Assembly: GCA_002320815.1 (NCBI GenBank)
Contig: DCLA01000086.1
Coordinates: 1 to 64,000 of the forward strand
DNA from: Myxococcales bacterium UBA1660
GTDB taxonomy: Bacteria; Myxococcota_A; Polyangia; Polyangiales; Houyiibacteriaceae
Length of the DNA: 64,000 nt
Reading direction: 5' to 3'
Part shown: piece by piece, positions 47,707 to 58,694 of the stretch
Layout: each line of letters opens with the position of its first letter
How positions within the stretch are numbered: the stretch's first letter is position 1
Position numbers and translations under genes: made by a program
Notes under the pieces: model-generated
What the model was told of the DNA's origin: nothing
Database searches by the model: none
Seen by the model: only the letters and a program-made list of their open reading frames with translations

Positions 47707-49718
47707 CCGGAGAGCAGGAGCAGGCGCCCGCGCTCGATGGCCTCGGTGGTCCCGGCGAGGGCCAAGACGTCCCCGGCCTGCAGCGGCTCTTGGCCCGTCG
47801 GGAGCCGGTGGGTCTCGTCGGCGCTGCGGAGGGCCACCACGGTGGCGCCGGTCTCGGCGCGCAGGTCGAGGTCGGCGAGGGTCTTGCCCACGGCGTAGCT
47901 CTCCGGCCCGAGGGCGACGCCGCGGGCGCGATCGAGCCCGAGGAGCCCATCGGAGTGTGAGTCGGCCGCGCCGGCGGTGGTCTGGCGCGCCAGCAGGTCC
48001 ACCAAGCGCTCGGCGTTGGTGCGCACCTCGGGGGCTGCGCGGCCGGCGGTGCGCCAGAGGACCACCGCGGTGAGGAGCACGAAGACGGTCAGCGCGATCG
48101 CCACCGCGCCGCCGTCGAAGGGCAGCGCGACCACCGCGCAGGGGATGCCGACCCCCAGGAGCACCGTGAGCTGGATGCCGACCTCGAGGAGCTTCCGGGG
48201 CCGCGACGCGGAGCCGTCCTTGGGGCCGAAGACCCGGTCGCCCACCCCGACGCCGAGGGCGCGGGCGGCGCGGACGAAGGCCAGGCCGGGGATGGCGGCG
48301 GCGAGGGCCGCGCCGCCGAGGACCGCCCAGCGGTCCCAGGGGGCCTCCAGACCGAGGCGCGTGCGCGCCAGGTCCTCGAGCCAGTCGGCGGCGATGGCGG
48401 CGGAGATCACCACGCCGGAGGCGACCAGACCCTCGAGGGCCACGATCCACCCGATGCGCTTGAGCGGCGAACGCCGGCCGGGGGTCCGCTCTTCGCGGAA
48501 GCGCTCGATCCAGCCTTCGTAGAGCCCCAGGACGTTCTGCATCTTCTGGGGCATGAGGTGGTCGACCATCCGCGCCAGGGGGTCCGCCAGCCGCAGCATC
48601 AGCGGCGTGGTGAAGGCGGTGAGCACCGCGACGGTGACCACCACCGGGGCCAGGCTCTCGGGGACCAGGCCGGCTTCGGCGCCGATGGCCGAGAGGATGA
48701 AGCCGAACTCGCCGACCTGCCCCAGGGCGAGGCCGGAGGTGAGCGAGACGCGCAGGCCGATGCCCGAGAGCAGGCCGGCGATGGTCACGGCCAGGAGCTG
48801 GGTGACCAGGACCACCGCGAAGGCCAGGAGCGAGATGTCCAGGTGCTCGTAGGCGACTCGGGGATCCACCGTCATCCCGATGGCCACGAAGAAGATGGCG
48901 GCGAAGGTGTCCCGCAGGGGGCTGGCCAGGTGCTCGACCCGCTTCCCCTCGCCGGACTCGGCCACGAGCATCCCCGCGAAGAAGGCCCCGAGGGCCACCG
49001 AGTAGCCCAGGGACTCGGCGGCGAGGGCCAGCCCGAAGCACACCCCCATGCAGACCACGACGAGCAGCTCGGTGCTGCCGCCCCGGACCACCCAGCGGAC
49101 CAGCCGGGGGATCACCAGCAGGCCGAGGGCCACCATCGCCAGGAGCACCGCGCCGAGCCGGCCCACCACCGCGGCGATCTCCCCGGCGGACAAGCCCTTG
49201 CCCGCGGCGACGGCGGTGAGGATGGCGGCCAGCACGATGGCGGCGACGTCCTGGAGCACCAGCACGCCCATCACGTGCCGGCGGACGTCGGCTCGGACCT
49301 CGCGGTCCTCGAAGACCCGGGAGACGACCATGGTGCTGGAGATGGCCAGCGAGGCGCCCAGGAAGAGCGAGGCCCGGCTGTTCCATCCGAGCCCCTGGCC
49401 CAGGCTGAACCCGGCCCCGAGGAGCGCGCCCACTTCGATCAGCGCGGTGACGCCCGCGGTGGGCAGGACCTCCAGGAGTCGTCGGAGCCGAAGCTCCAGG
49501 CCGACCACGAACATGACCAACACCACGCCCAGCTCGGAGAGGCTGTGCATCCGGTCGGCGTCGGCGAAGACCGGGATGGGGATGTACGGCCCGACGATGA
49601 GACCCGCGGCCAGGTAGCCGAGGATCGAGGGTTGCCCGAGGCGCCGGAAGAGCAGGCCGGTGGCCGAGGCCACCAGGAGGACGATGGCCAGATCGGTGAC
49701 GAAAGACGCGCCGTGCAT
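47589..49718 (-). CDS. Cation:proton antiporter (KefB/CPA2 type) with TrkA_C domain
   Basis: 709 residues. The N-terminal CPA2 Na+/H+ exchanger domain (about 5-390) has 12-13 helices, including the ion-site region G-L-E-L-R-L and G-V-L-V-L-Q-D-V-A. A helical linker (about 395-560) with extra membrane segments follows, then a TrkA_C/RCK_C ligand-binding domain (about 600-685). It should exchange K+ or Na+ for H+. There is no RCK_N nucleotide domain. ATG at 49718. The 3' end overlaps the DUF3124 gene on the opposite strand. Confidence 0.93.
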   Translation of the reverse strand: MHGASFVTDLAIVLLVASATGLLFRRLGQPSILGYLAAGLIVGPYIPIPVFADADRMHSLSELGVVLVMFVVGLELRLRRLLEVLPTAGVTALIEVGALLGAGFSLGQGLGWNSRASLFLGASLAISSTMVVSRVFEDREVRADVRRHVMGVLVLQDVAAIVLAAILTAVAAGKGLSAGEIAAVVGRLGAVLLAMVALGLLVIPRLVRWVVRGGSTELLVVVCMGVCFGLALAAESLGYSVALGAFFAGMLVAESGEGKRVEHLASPLRDTFAAIFFVAIGMTVDPRVAYEHLDISLLAFAVVLVTQLLAVTIAGLLSGIGLRVSLTSGLALGQVGEFGFILSAIGAEAGLVPESLAPVVVTVAVLTAFTTPLMLRLADPLARMVDHLMPQKMQNVLGLYEGWIERFREERTPGRRSPLKRIGWIVALEGLVASGVVISAAIAADWLEDLARTRLGLEAPWDRWAVLGGAALAAAIPGLAFVRAARALGVGVGDRVFGPKDGSASRPRKLLEVGIQLTVLLGVGIPCAVVALPFDGGAVAIALTVFVLLTAVVLWRTAGRAAPEVRTNAERLVDLLARQTTAGAADSHSDGLLGLDRARGVALGPESYAVGKTLADLDLRAETGATVVALRSADETHRLPTGQEPLQAGDVLALAGTTEAIERGRLLLLSGYSEPMVAGDADEGDTVSDAAASRASGRSSSTPRDVNAT

Positions 49719-49757
49719 CGGCGGTGGGAGACGCGGAAGAGGTCGAGGCGTTTCGCC

Positions 49758-51785
49758 CTACTGCAACCATCGCAGTAAGGAGGCGACCGCTTCGATGAGC
49801 TCGATGGGCTCGATGGGCTTGGGGACGTGGTTCTGGAAGCCGGCCCGGAGCGCCCGGGCGCGGTCCTCGGGGCGGGCGTAGGCGGTGAGGGCCAGGGCCA
49901 GGGTGCGGCCGCCCTCCTCGGGCTCCAGGCCGCGGACCTGGCGGATGAAGGTGTAGCCGTCCATGCCCGGCATGCCGATGTCCGAGATGATCAGGTCCGG
50001 ACGCCAGCTCGTGACGACCCCGAGGGACTCCATGGGGTCGTTCGACCGGGTGACCTCCGCGCCGTTCTTCTCCAGGAGGAGCGCGACGAAGTCCCGGGTG
50101 TCCTCTTCGTCCTCGACCAGCAGGATCCGTCGCCCGAAGAGCTCGGGATGCTCGGCGTCGACCTGGCTGTTCCGGGCGCCGGAGTCGGGGGCCTCCGCCT
50201 CCTCCAGGGAGGCGAGCGGCATGCGGACCTCGAAGAGGGCGCCGCCGAGGGCCGAGTCCCCGACGGTGATCGAGCCGCCGTGGAGCTCCACGAGCTGCTT
50301 GGCGATCGCCAGGCCGAGCCCCATGCCGCCCTGGGCGCGCGTGATCTCCTGGTCGTGCTGGCGGAAGCGGTCGAAGGCGTAGGGCTTGAACTCGTCGGGG
50401 ACGCCCGGGCCGTCGTCGGCCACGCTGAGGACCATCTGGGGTCCCTCGGCGGCCAGGTGGACCTGCACCACGCCGCCGCGCGGCGTGAACTTCACCGCGT
50501 TCGAGAGGAGGTTCCAGGCGATCTGCTGGAGCCGATGGGGGTCGCCCATGACCGTGAGCGATTGGTCCTCGCGTACCTCGATGGCGATCTCCTTGGAGAC
50601 CGCGGCCGGGCGGACGGTGTCGATGGCGGCATCGATGGCCTCGCGCACGCCGAGTCGGTCCACGTGCATGCGCAGGTGACCGGAGACGATGCGGCCGATG
50701 TCGAGGAGGTCCTCGATGAGATGGAGCTGGGAGCGGGCGTTCCGCTCGATGGTCTCCAGGGCGCGCTCGGCGTTCTCGGGGGTGAGCTCGCCGGAGCGCA
50801 AGAGGCTCAGCCACCCGAGCATGGCGTTGAGGGGGGTGCGGAGCTCGTGGCTCACGGTGGCCAGGAACTCGTCCTTGAGCCGGCTGGCCTGCTCGGCGAC
50901 GCGCTGCGCGTCCCTGGCGGCGTCCAGGGCGCGCTCGCGTTCGGTCACGTCCGAGCCGTGCACGAAGACGCCGCTGATCTGGAGCGTCTCGTCGCGGATC
51001 GGCTGGTAGACGAAGTCCACGTAGTGCTCGCGGAGCTCGCCGCCCGGACCGCTGGCCAGGTCGAGGCGGATGCCGGATCCGATGAAGGGCTCCCCGCTGC
51101 GGAAGACCTCGTCGAGGATGCGGACGAAGCCCTGCTCTTCGATCTCCGGGAGCGCCTGGTCGACGGTGAGGCCGATGATCTCCCGGTCGCCGATGAGCCG
51201 CTGGTAGGCCGGGTTGGTCCGGGTGAACACGTGGGTCGGCCCGCTGAGGAACGCCATGAAGCCCGGGGACTGCTCGAGCAGGGCGGCCACCTCGAGCCCG
51301 TCGTCCAGCACGCGGAAGGCCTGCTGCACCATCTGGGTGGGCCGGATGGCCTCTTCCCAGTCGAAGCCGGCGGCTTCCCGCAGCCGGCTCACGTTCATGG
51401 TGTGCTGCAGGACGTAGGCGACCTCGCCCTGGGCATCGAAGATGGGGGTGTGGGTCGCGCTCCAGAAGGCGTCGCGCTCGGGACCCGCCGCCGAGGCCGG
51501 GAGCCGGTAGCGGATGAAGGGCAGCGCGTCGGGCTTCCCGGTCTGGAGCACCTGCTCCAGGGACCGGCGCAGCCGGACCGCGGGGGCGTTGTTTGGATCG
51601 CTCGGATCGTGGGGGAAGCGCTCGAAGAGGTGAACGCCGATCAGCTCCTCCAGGGTGCTCCCGGTGGTCTCCAGGTACGAGCGGTTGGCCGCCACGTACC
51701 GGAGGTTCCGGTCGAGAGCCATGTAGGCGTTGGGGGACGCATCGAAGAGCGCCCCGAAGTCGACCTTCACCGCAGGAGAAGCCAA
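49758..51785 (-). CDS. Hybrid sensor histidine kinase (PAS-PAS-HisKA-HATPase-REC)
   Basis: 675 residues, soluble. Two PAS domains (about 8-135 and 165-285) precede a HisKA domain with H313 in V-S-H-E-L-R-T-P, a HATPase domain with N425/N429 and a G-M-G-L-G-L box (487-492), and a receiver domain with phospho-acceptor D602 (S-D-I-G-M-P). It senses a cytoplasmic cue and relays phosphate internally; no response regulator is adjacent. It starts with TTG at 51785, and a GTG five codons later (51770) is equally possible. It lies downstream of the sigma54 activator on the same strand. Confidence 0.93.
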   Translation of the reverse strand: MASPAVKVDFGALFDASPNAYMALDRNLRYVAANRSYLETTGSTLEELIGVHLFERFPHDPSDPNNAPAVRLRRSLEQVLQTGKPDALPFIRYRLPASAAGPERDAFWSATHTPIFDAQGEVAYVLQHTMNVSRLREAAGFDWEEAIRPTQMVQQAFRVLDDGLEVAALLEQSPGFMAFLSGPTHVFTRTNPAYQRLIGDREIIGLTVDQALPEIEEQGFVRILDEVFRSGEPFIGSGIRLDLASGPGGELREHYVDFVYQPIRDETLQISGVFVHGSDVTERERALDAARDAQRVAEQASRLKDEFLATVSHELRTPLNAMLGWLSLLRSGELTPENAERALETIERNARSQLHLIEDLLDIGRIVSGHLRMHVDRLGVREAIDAAIDTVRPAAVSKEIAIEVREDQSLTVMGDPHRLQQIAWNLLSNAVKFTPRGGVVQVHLAAEGPQMVLSVADDGPGVPDEFKPYAFDRFRQHDQEITRAQGGMGLGLAIAKQLVELHGGSITVGDSALGGALFEVRMPLASLEEAEAPDSGARNSQVDAEHPELFGRRILLVEDEEDTRDFVALLLEKNGAEVTRSNDPMESLGVVTSWRPDLIISDIGMPGMDGYTFIRQVRGLEPEEGGRTLALALTAYARPEDRARALRAGFQNHVPKPIEPIELIEAVASLLRWLQ

Positions 51786-51893
51786 CGAGTCACCACACCC
51801 ACGCGCGCACCACCTCGATCCACCCGCCGAGTCTAGCAGGCGCGGGGGGTCACGCTCGCTCCATTTCCCGACGCAGCTCGCCGGGCTACGACG

Positions 51894-53867
51894 TCAGCGG
51901 CCGCGTTTCTTGGTCGAGATGCCCAGCCGGCGGGCGAGCCGATAGACCGTGCTGCGGGCCACCCCGAGCTCGCGGGCGGCCGCGCTGACGTTGCCCCCGT
52001 GAGCGGTGAGCGCCCGCTCGAGCGCGGCGGCTTCGGCGTCCCGGAGGGCGCCGCGATCCCCGTCGTCGTCGCGCGGGGCCCGCAGCTCCCGCGGGAGGTC
52101 GCGGGCCTCGAGGGCGGTGGCGCCGCGTCCCCGGGCGGTGAGCAGGGCGACGTCGAGCACGCTGAGCAGCTCGCGGACGTTGCCGGGCCACGCGTGGCGA
52201 CGGAGGAGCTCGGCGGCGTCGGGCTGGATCCGGGGCGGGGCGGGCCACCCGAGGCGCTGGGAACGCTTCGCGACCAGGTGCTCCGCGAGGCCCAGGATGT
52301 CCGCGCGGTCTCGGAGCGCCGGGAGCCGCACCGAGGCGCCGCGGAGCCGGTAGAAGAGGTCTTGGCGGAAGTCCCCGCGGTCCACGGCGGCTTCGAGGTC
52401 GCGGCAGGTGGCGCAGACGACGCGGACGTCCGACCGTTGCTCGTGGCGATGGTCGCCCACCCGGTGGAAGGCGCCGCTGTCCAGGACGCGCAGCAGCGCG
52501 GCCTGCATGGCGAGGGGCATCTCGGCCACCTCGTCCAGGAAGAGGGTGCCGCCGCTCGCGGCGTGGAAGAGCCCCTCCCGGCCCCGGGGATCGGCGCCGG
52601 TGAAGGCGCCGGCGGCGTGGCCGAAGAGCTCGCTCTCCAGGAGCGTGGGGGCGATCGCGCCGCAGTTCACCGCGACGAAGGGGCCCTGAGCCCGATCGCT
52701 GGCCTCGTGGATCGCGCGGACGAAGAGCTCCTTGCCGGAGCCGGTCTCCGCCAGGAGCATCACCGGGAGGTCGCTCCGGGCGACCAGGCGCGCCCACTCG
52801 ATGGCGTCGAGGAGGGTGGGGTCCTGGGCGAAGAGGGTCCCGAAGGCGTCGTCGGCGGCCGGCGCCGGCGGGCGGTTGCTGGGGCGGCGCCGCGGAACCT
52901 CGAGGGTCACGCAGACCGCCAGCGGCAGGCCGCTGCCGTCGAGGACCGGCTCGGCGCGCAGCCGGAGCCCGGTGGCTTGCCCCCGGGTGAGCTCGCGCCC
53001 CCCGGCGGTGGGGCTGAGCGACTCCTCCACCAGGCTCTCCCAGCCGAGCCCCAGGAGGGGCCGGGTGGATCCTCCGGCGGGGACGCCGCCGAGGGCGATC
53101 CGCGCGGCGGCGTTGAGGCGGCTGACCCGGCCGGGCGCCTCGACGAGGATCATCGCCTCGTGGGTCCGGTCCATGGTGCTCTTGAGCACCCGGAGCACCG
53201 AGCCACCGGCGGAGGCGAAGGCCTCCAGGCGCAAGAGCTCGCTGAGCACGCTGCTGGCGGAGAAGACCGCTTGGCCCACGGCGGGGTTGGCGCGGTCGAG
53301 GCGCGAGGTGGCGTCGAGGACGCCGACCAGCCGCCCGTGGGGATCGGTGATGGGCGCCGCGTAGCAGGCGAGCTCGTGGTAGCTCCGGCCGTAGTGGCCG
53401 CGGCCCATGACGATGGTCGGGCGTAGCTCGGCGGCCGCGGTGCCGATGGCGTTGGTCCCGCGGGCGGCCTCGCTCCACTCGGCGCCCTCCATGAGCCGGA
53501 CCCGCTGGGCCTCGTCCCGGAACCCCCCGCCGCCGGCGGAGCGGACGATCATCCCGTCGGCGTCGGCCATCAGCAGCACGAAGTCGTGGGAGCTGACCTC
53601 GGCGGCGGCCTGGGAGAGCGCCGCGGCGCCGAGGGCCTGGAGGAGCTCGACGTGCTCCGAGCGCAGCCGGAACGCTTCGCCGCGGACGAGCGCGTCGTCG
53701 ACGCGGCGACCCTCGGGGGAGGCGCCGAGGCGGCGGGACCGTTGCCAGTGCTTGACGTGGAGGGCCGGGGGCGCCAAACGACCGGCCGCGCGGTTCATCT
53801 GGAAGGCCTCCCAAGCGGCCTCCGAGACGTTGTCGATGACGATGGTGTCTTCGCCGCGCACCTCCAC
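51894..53867 (-). CDS. Sigma54-dependent activator, AcoR family
   Basis: 657 residues: an N-terminal GAF-type sensor (about 55-215), a PAS-like segment (about 230-320), an AAA+ sigma54-activation domain (about 340-570) and a Fis-type HTH (about 610-650). The AAA domain has Walker A A-E-T-G-S-G-K-E (373-380) and the sigma54-contacting G-A-F-T-G-A loop (420-425). AcoR-type regulators switch on acetoin or alcohol/aldehyde catabolic operons. The gene is divergent from an aldehyde dehydrogenase gene that has a -24/-12 promoter, so that is its likely target. GTG start at 53867. Confidence 0.95.
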   Translation of the reverse strand: MEVRGEDTIVIDNVSEAAWEAFQMNRAAGRLAPPALHVKHWQRSRRLGASPEGRRVDDALVRGEAFRLRSEHVELLQALGAAALSQAAAEVSSHDFVLLMADADGMIVRSAGGGGFRDEAQRVRLMEGAEWSEAARGTNAIGTAAAELRPTIVMGRGHYGRSYHELACYAAPITDPHGRLVGVLDATSRLDRANPAVGQAVFSASSVLSELLRLEAFASAGGSVLRVLKSTMDRTHEAMILVEAPGRVSRLNAAARIALGGVPAGGSTRPLLGLGWESLVEESLSPTAGGRELTRGQATGLRLRAEPVLDGSGLPLAVCVTLEVPRRRPSNRPPAPAADDAFGTLFAQDPTLLDAIEWARLVARSDLPVMLLAETGSGKELFVRAIHEASDRAQGPFVAVNCGAIAPTLLESELFGHAAGAFTGADPRGREGLFHAASGGTLFLDEVAEMPLAMQAALLRVLDSGAFHRVGDHRHEQRSDVRVVCATCRDLEAAVDRGDFRQDLFYRLRGASVRLPALRDRADILGLAEHLVAKRSQRLGWPAPPRIQPDAAELLRRHAWPGNVRELLSVLDVALLTARGRGATALEARDLPRELRAPRDDDGDRGALRDAEAAALERALTAHGGNVSAAARELGVARSTVYRLARRLGISTKKRGR

Positions 53868-53920
53868 AATCTGCCGGTGAAATCGGGGGAAAACAAGGTT
53901 CCCCCGGCTCGTAGCGGATC

Positions 53921-53937
53921 GCGACGGGGGGTGTCGC
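53921..53937. promoter_or_regulatory. Candidate upstream activator site 1
   Basis: GCGAC-N7-GTCGC is an inverted repeat (flanked by GATC on both sides) upstream of the -24/-12 promoter. Its form matches half-sites expected for an AcoR-type regulator. Confidence 0.5.
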
Positions 53938-53948
53938 AGATCGCTCCA

Positions 53949-53964
53949 ACGCGACGCGTCGCGT
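53949..53964. promoter_or_regulatory. Candidate upstream activator site 2
   Basis: ACGCGACGCGTCGCGT is a perfect 16-bp palindrome sharing the GCGAC/GTCGC half-sites of site 1. It lies about 40 bases before the -24 element. Confidence 0.5.
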
Positions 53965-54003
53965 CAGTCCCGGAAACTTCGGAGAAACACGGATTGCGGG
54001 CCG

Positions 54004-54018
54004 TGGCACGAATGATGC
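54004..54018 (+). promoter_or_regulatory. Sigma54 (-24/-12) promoter of the ALDH operon
   Basis: TGGCACG-AATG-ATGC matches the sigma54 consensus TGGCACG-N4-TTGC with one change and has exact GG/GC spacing. The ATG at 54048 is 30 bases downstream, preceded by an AAAAGGAGG ribosome site (54032-54040), so the predicted leader is about 18 bases. Confidence 0.8.
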
Positions 54019-54047
54019 GGAGGGTTCTTCGAAAAGGAGGACGCGCC

Positions 54048-55567
<1,520 letters not shown>

Positions 55568-55568
<1 letters not shown>

Positions 55569-55924
55569 TGGCGGACGAGCGCGCGCCGACGGCGAGCGTG
55601 AGCGCGACGCCGGCCGCGCTCGACCTCGTCGCCTCGTTGGTCGAAGAGCACGGCCCGCTGATGTTCCATCAGTCCGGCGGCTGCTGCGATGGGAGCGCCC
55701 CGATGTGCTACCCGCGCGGTGAGATGCGTCTGGGCGCCCGGGACGTGAAGCTCGGCGAAGTCGGCGGCCAGCCCTTCTACATCGGGGGCCACCAATGGGA
55801 ACGCTGGAAGCACACCCGGCTGACCCTGGACGTGGTCCCCGGCCGCGGCGCGGGGTTCTCCATCGAGGCCCCGCGGGGCGTCCGCTTCCTGATCCGATCG
55901 GACGTCTGCCTCCCCGACGAGTGA
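55568..55924 (+). CDS. DUF779 protein, aldehyde dehydrogenase companion
   Basis: 118 residues. The conserved Cys-rich segment H-Q-S-G-G-C-C-D-G-S (34-43) is followed by P-M-C-Y and an F-Y-I-G motif, the DUF779 family. Members are almost always encoded with ExaC-type aldehyde dehydrogenases, but their role (possibly metal or thiol chemistry) is not established. Its ATG overlaps the dehydrogenase stop by one base (TGATG), so the two are co-translated. Confidence 0.9.
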
Positions 55925-55967
55925 AGAGGGTGGCGGAGGACGGGCCCGGGTCCCATGCTCGCGCGCG

Positions 55968-58685
55968 GTGACCGAGCCTTCCTCCTCCATCGATTTCCCG
56001 TCCACCGACGCCGCCCTCCGGGACGACGTCCGCACCCTCGGCGCCATGCTGGGGAAGCTCCTCGTCGACCTCGAGGGTCAGCCGCTCTTCGACGCGGTCG
56101 AGTCCATCCGGCGCACGGCGCGCGCGCGCCGCGCGGGCGACCCGACGGCCGCGGACCGGCTCTCGGCTTTCCTGGAGCAGCACGACGCGGAGAAGGTCCG
56201 CACCGTGGTCCGCGCCTTCAGCGCGTACTTCGGGCTGGTGAACATGGCCGAGCGGGTGCATCGCATCCGGCGCCGGCGGGTCCACGAGCGGCAGGAGCAG
56301 CCCCAGCCGGGCGGCGTGCGGGCCATCGTCGCCGAGCTCGCCGAGCGGGGCTTCTCGCGCGAGGTGGTCACCGGCGCGCTGGAGAAGATGACCATCGCGC
56401 CGGTCTTCACGGCGCACCCCTCGGAGGCGATCCGGCGGACCATCCTGCGCAAGGAACAGCGGATCGCCTACGCGCTGGTGGATCGCTTCGACCGGGCCCA
56501 CCTCACGCCGCGCGAGGATCGAGCCGCCCTGGGTCGCATCCGGGCCGAGCTGGCCAGCTCCTGGACCACCTCCGAGCACGGCACCCGGCCCACGGTGGCC
56601 GACGAGGTGGAGCACGTGGCTTTCTACCTGGTCACGGTGATCTACCGCGCGGTCCCGGCGTTCTTCGAAGAGCTCGAGGAGGCCATCGCCGAGCAGTGGC
56701 CGGAGCACCCGACCTGGGCCGCGCCCGATCGGCTCCTGCGCTTCGGCAGCTGGGTCGGCGGCGACATGGACGGCAACCCCAACGTCGGCGCGGACACCTT
56801 CGGGCGCACCCTGGCCCGGCAGCGGAAGCTGGTGCTCGACCGCTACGTGGACGAGCTCCACGAGCTGGCCGACCACCTCAGCCTCTCGGATGCCGGCGGC
56901 GCCATCGACCCGCGGGTGGGCGAGCTCTTCGGTCGCTACGCCACGCTGGTGCCCGAGGCCGCCAGCGCGCTGGAGGCGCGCTACGGGGACATGCCCTACC
57001 GGAACCTCTGTCTGCTGATGGCGGCGCGGATCCGCGCGACCCAGGAAGACGGCGCCGGCGCCTATCCCCACGCCAGCGAGTTCCAGGACGACCTGCGCCT
57101 CATCGAGGCCACCATGGCCGAGGCCTCGGACGCCGCCGCCGGGTACCGGGTCCGCAGGCTTCGGCGGCGCGCGGAGACCTTCGGGTTCCACCTGGCCACC
57201 ATCGACATCCGGCAGGATTCGCTGGTCCATCGGCGGGCCATCGCCGATCTCCTGGGCGACGAGGGCTTCGTGGAGCGGAGCGCCGAGGAGCGCACCCGGG
57301 TCCTCCTCGAGGCGTTGGGCCGCGAGGTCCCGGTGCCCGCGGAGCCGGGGCCGGACCTCGAGCGCACCCTGGCCATGTTGCGGGCCGTCGCCGAGGCCCA
57401 GCGGACGATGGCCGAGCACGCGGTGGGTCCGTACATCATCAGCATGGCCCGCGGGCCCGACGACCCGCTCGCGGTGCTGCTCCTGGCCAAGGTCGCGGGC
57501 GTGGGCACGGGCGACGCGGTCACCCTGGACATCGCGCCGCTCTTCGAGACCGCCGACGACCTCTTCGGCGCCCGCGAGACCATGGAGGCGCTCTTCGCCG
57601 AGCCGGTCTACCGCGAGCACCTCCGGCGTCGGGGCGACCGGCAGATGGTCATGGTGGGCTACTCGGACAGCGGAAAGGACGCCGGGATCATGGCCGCGCG
57701 CTGGGCGCTCCAGCAGGGCCAACGGGATCTGGTGGAGGCCTGCACCGGCGCCGGCGTCGAGCTGACCATCTTCCATGGTCGCGGCGGCACGATCAGCCGT
57801 GGCGGCACCAAGACCCGGGAGGCCGTCTTGGCCGCGCCGCCGGGCAGCGTGGGGGGCCACCTGCGCATGACCGAGCAGGGGGAGATCATCCACGCGCGCT
57901 ACGGGCTCCGCGGGATCGCGCTGCGCTCCCTGGAGCTGGCGACCGGGGCGGTGCTTCAGCGGACCGCGGGCGCGGTGCCGCGGGCCCAGCTCGAGGCCAG
58001 CGAGCCGCGCGCCACGCTGATGGAGACCATGGCCACCGCCAGCCGCTCGGCCTATCGGGCGCTGGTCGAGGACCCGCGCTTCCTGACCTACTTCCGGGCG
58101 GCCACGCCCATCGACGTGATCGAGCGGATGGCCATCGGATCGCGGCCGGCCTCGCGGCGGAAGCAGGCCGGGCTCGAGGACCTCCGGGCCATCCCCTGGG
58201 TCTTCGCCTGGACCCAGAGCCGGCAGATCGTGCCCGGCTGGTTCGGCGCCGGCAGCGGACTGCAGGCGGGCATCGAGGCCACGTCGCTGGAGACGGTCCG
58301 GACCCTGGCGCGGGAGTGGCCCTTCTTCGACACGCTGCTGGCGGACATCGAGATGGTGCTCGCCAAGACCGACATGGAGATCGCCGCCCGCTACGCCGAG
58401 CTCGCCGACGAGGCGAGCCGCGGGATCTTCGAGGTGGTGCTCGAGGAGCACGCGCGGACCCGGGAGTTGATTCTGCGGGTGCGGGCCAGCGAGCGCATCC
58501 TCGAAGGGGAGCCGACCCTGGACCGGACGCTCAACCTGCGGAACCCCTACATCGACCCGATGAGCTTCGCGCAGATCGCGCTGCTCCGCGCCTGGCGCGC
58601 GGAAGGGCGGCCGGCGGGGGAGCGGCTCGAGGCCCTCTTCAGCACGGTGCGCGGCATCGCGCGGGGCCTCCAGAACACCGGCTGA
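55968..58685 (+). CDS. ppc: Phosphoenolpyruvate carboxylase
   Basis: 905 residues, full length for bacterial PEP carboxylase. Signature segments are F-T-A-H-P-S-E with His150 (147-153; usually T-A-H-P-T-E), G-Y-S-D-S-G-K-D-A-G, F-H-G-R-G-G-T-I-S-R-G-G and the typical C-terminal Q-N-T-G. The enzyme carboxylates PEP to oxaloacetate to refill the TCA cycle, which fits C2 growth only indirectly. GTG start at 55968 (an ATG at 55955 is out of frame). It follows DUF779 by 43 bases and could be co-transcribed with it. Confidence 0.97.
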   Translation: MTEPSSSIDFPSTDAALRDDVRTLGAMLGKLLVDLEGQPLFDAVESIRRTARARRAGDPTAADRLSAFLEQHDAEKVRTVVRAFSAYFGLVNMAERVHRIRRRRVHERQEQPQPGGVRAIVAELAERGFSREVVTGALEKMTIAPVFTAHPSEAIRRTILRKEQRIAYALVDRFDRAHLTPREDRAALGRIRAELASSWTTSEHGTRPTVADEVEHVAFYLVTVIYRAVPAFFEELEEAIAEQWPEHPTWAAPDRLLRFGSWVGGDMDGNPNVGADTFGRTLARQRKLVLDRYVDELHELADHLSLSDAGGAIDPRVGELFGRYATLVPEAASALEARYGDMPYRNLCLLMAARIRATQEDGAGAYPHASEFQDDLRLIEATMAEASDAAAGYRVRRLRRRAETFGFHLATIDIRQDSLVHRRAIADLLGDEGFVERSAEERTRVLLEALGREVPVPAEPGPDLERTLAMLRAVAEAQRTMAEHAVGPYIISMARGPDDPLAVLLLAKVAGVGTGDAVTLDIAPLFETADDLFGARETMEALFAEPVYREHLRRRGDRQMVMVGYSDSGKDAGIMAARWALQQGQRDLVEACTGAGVELTIFHGRGGTISRGGTKTREAVLAAPPGSVGGHLRMTEQGEIIHARYGLRGIALRSLELATGAVLQRTAGAVPRAQLEASEPRATLMETMATASRSAYRALVEDPRFLTYFRAATPIDVIERMAIGSRPASRRKQAGLEDLRAIPWVFAWTQSRQIVPGWFGAGSGLQAGIEATSLETVRTLAREWPFFDTLLADIEMVLAKTDMEIAARYAELADEASRGIFEVVLEEHARTRELILRVRASERILEGEPTLDRTLNLRNPYIDPMSFAQIALLRAWRAEGRPAGERLEALFSTVRGIARGLQNTG

Positions 58686-58694
58686 GTCAGCCGG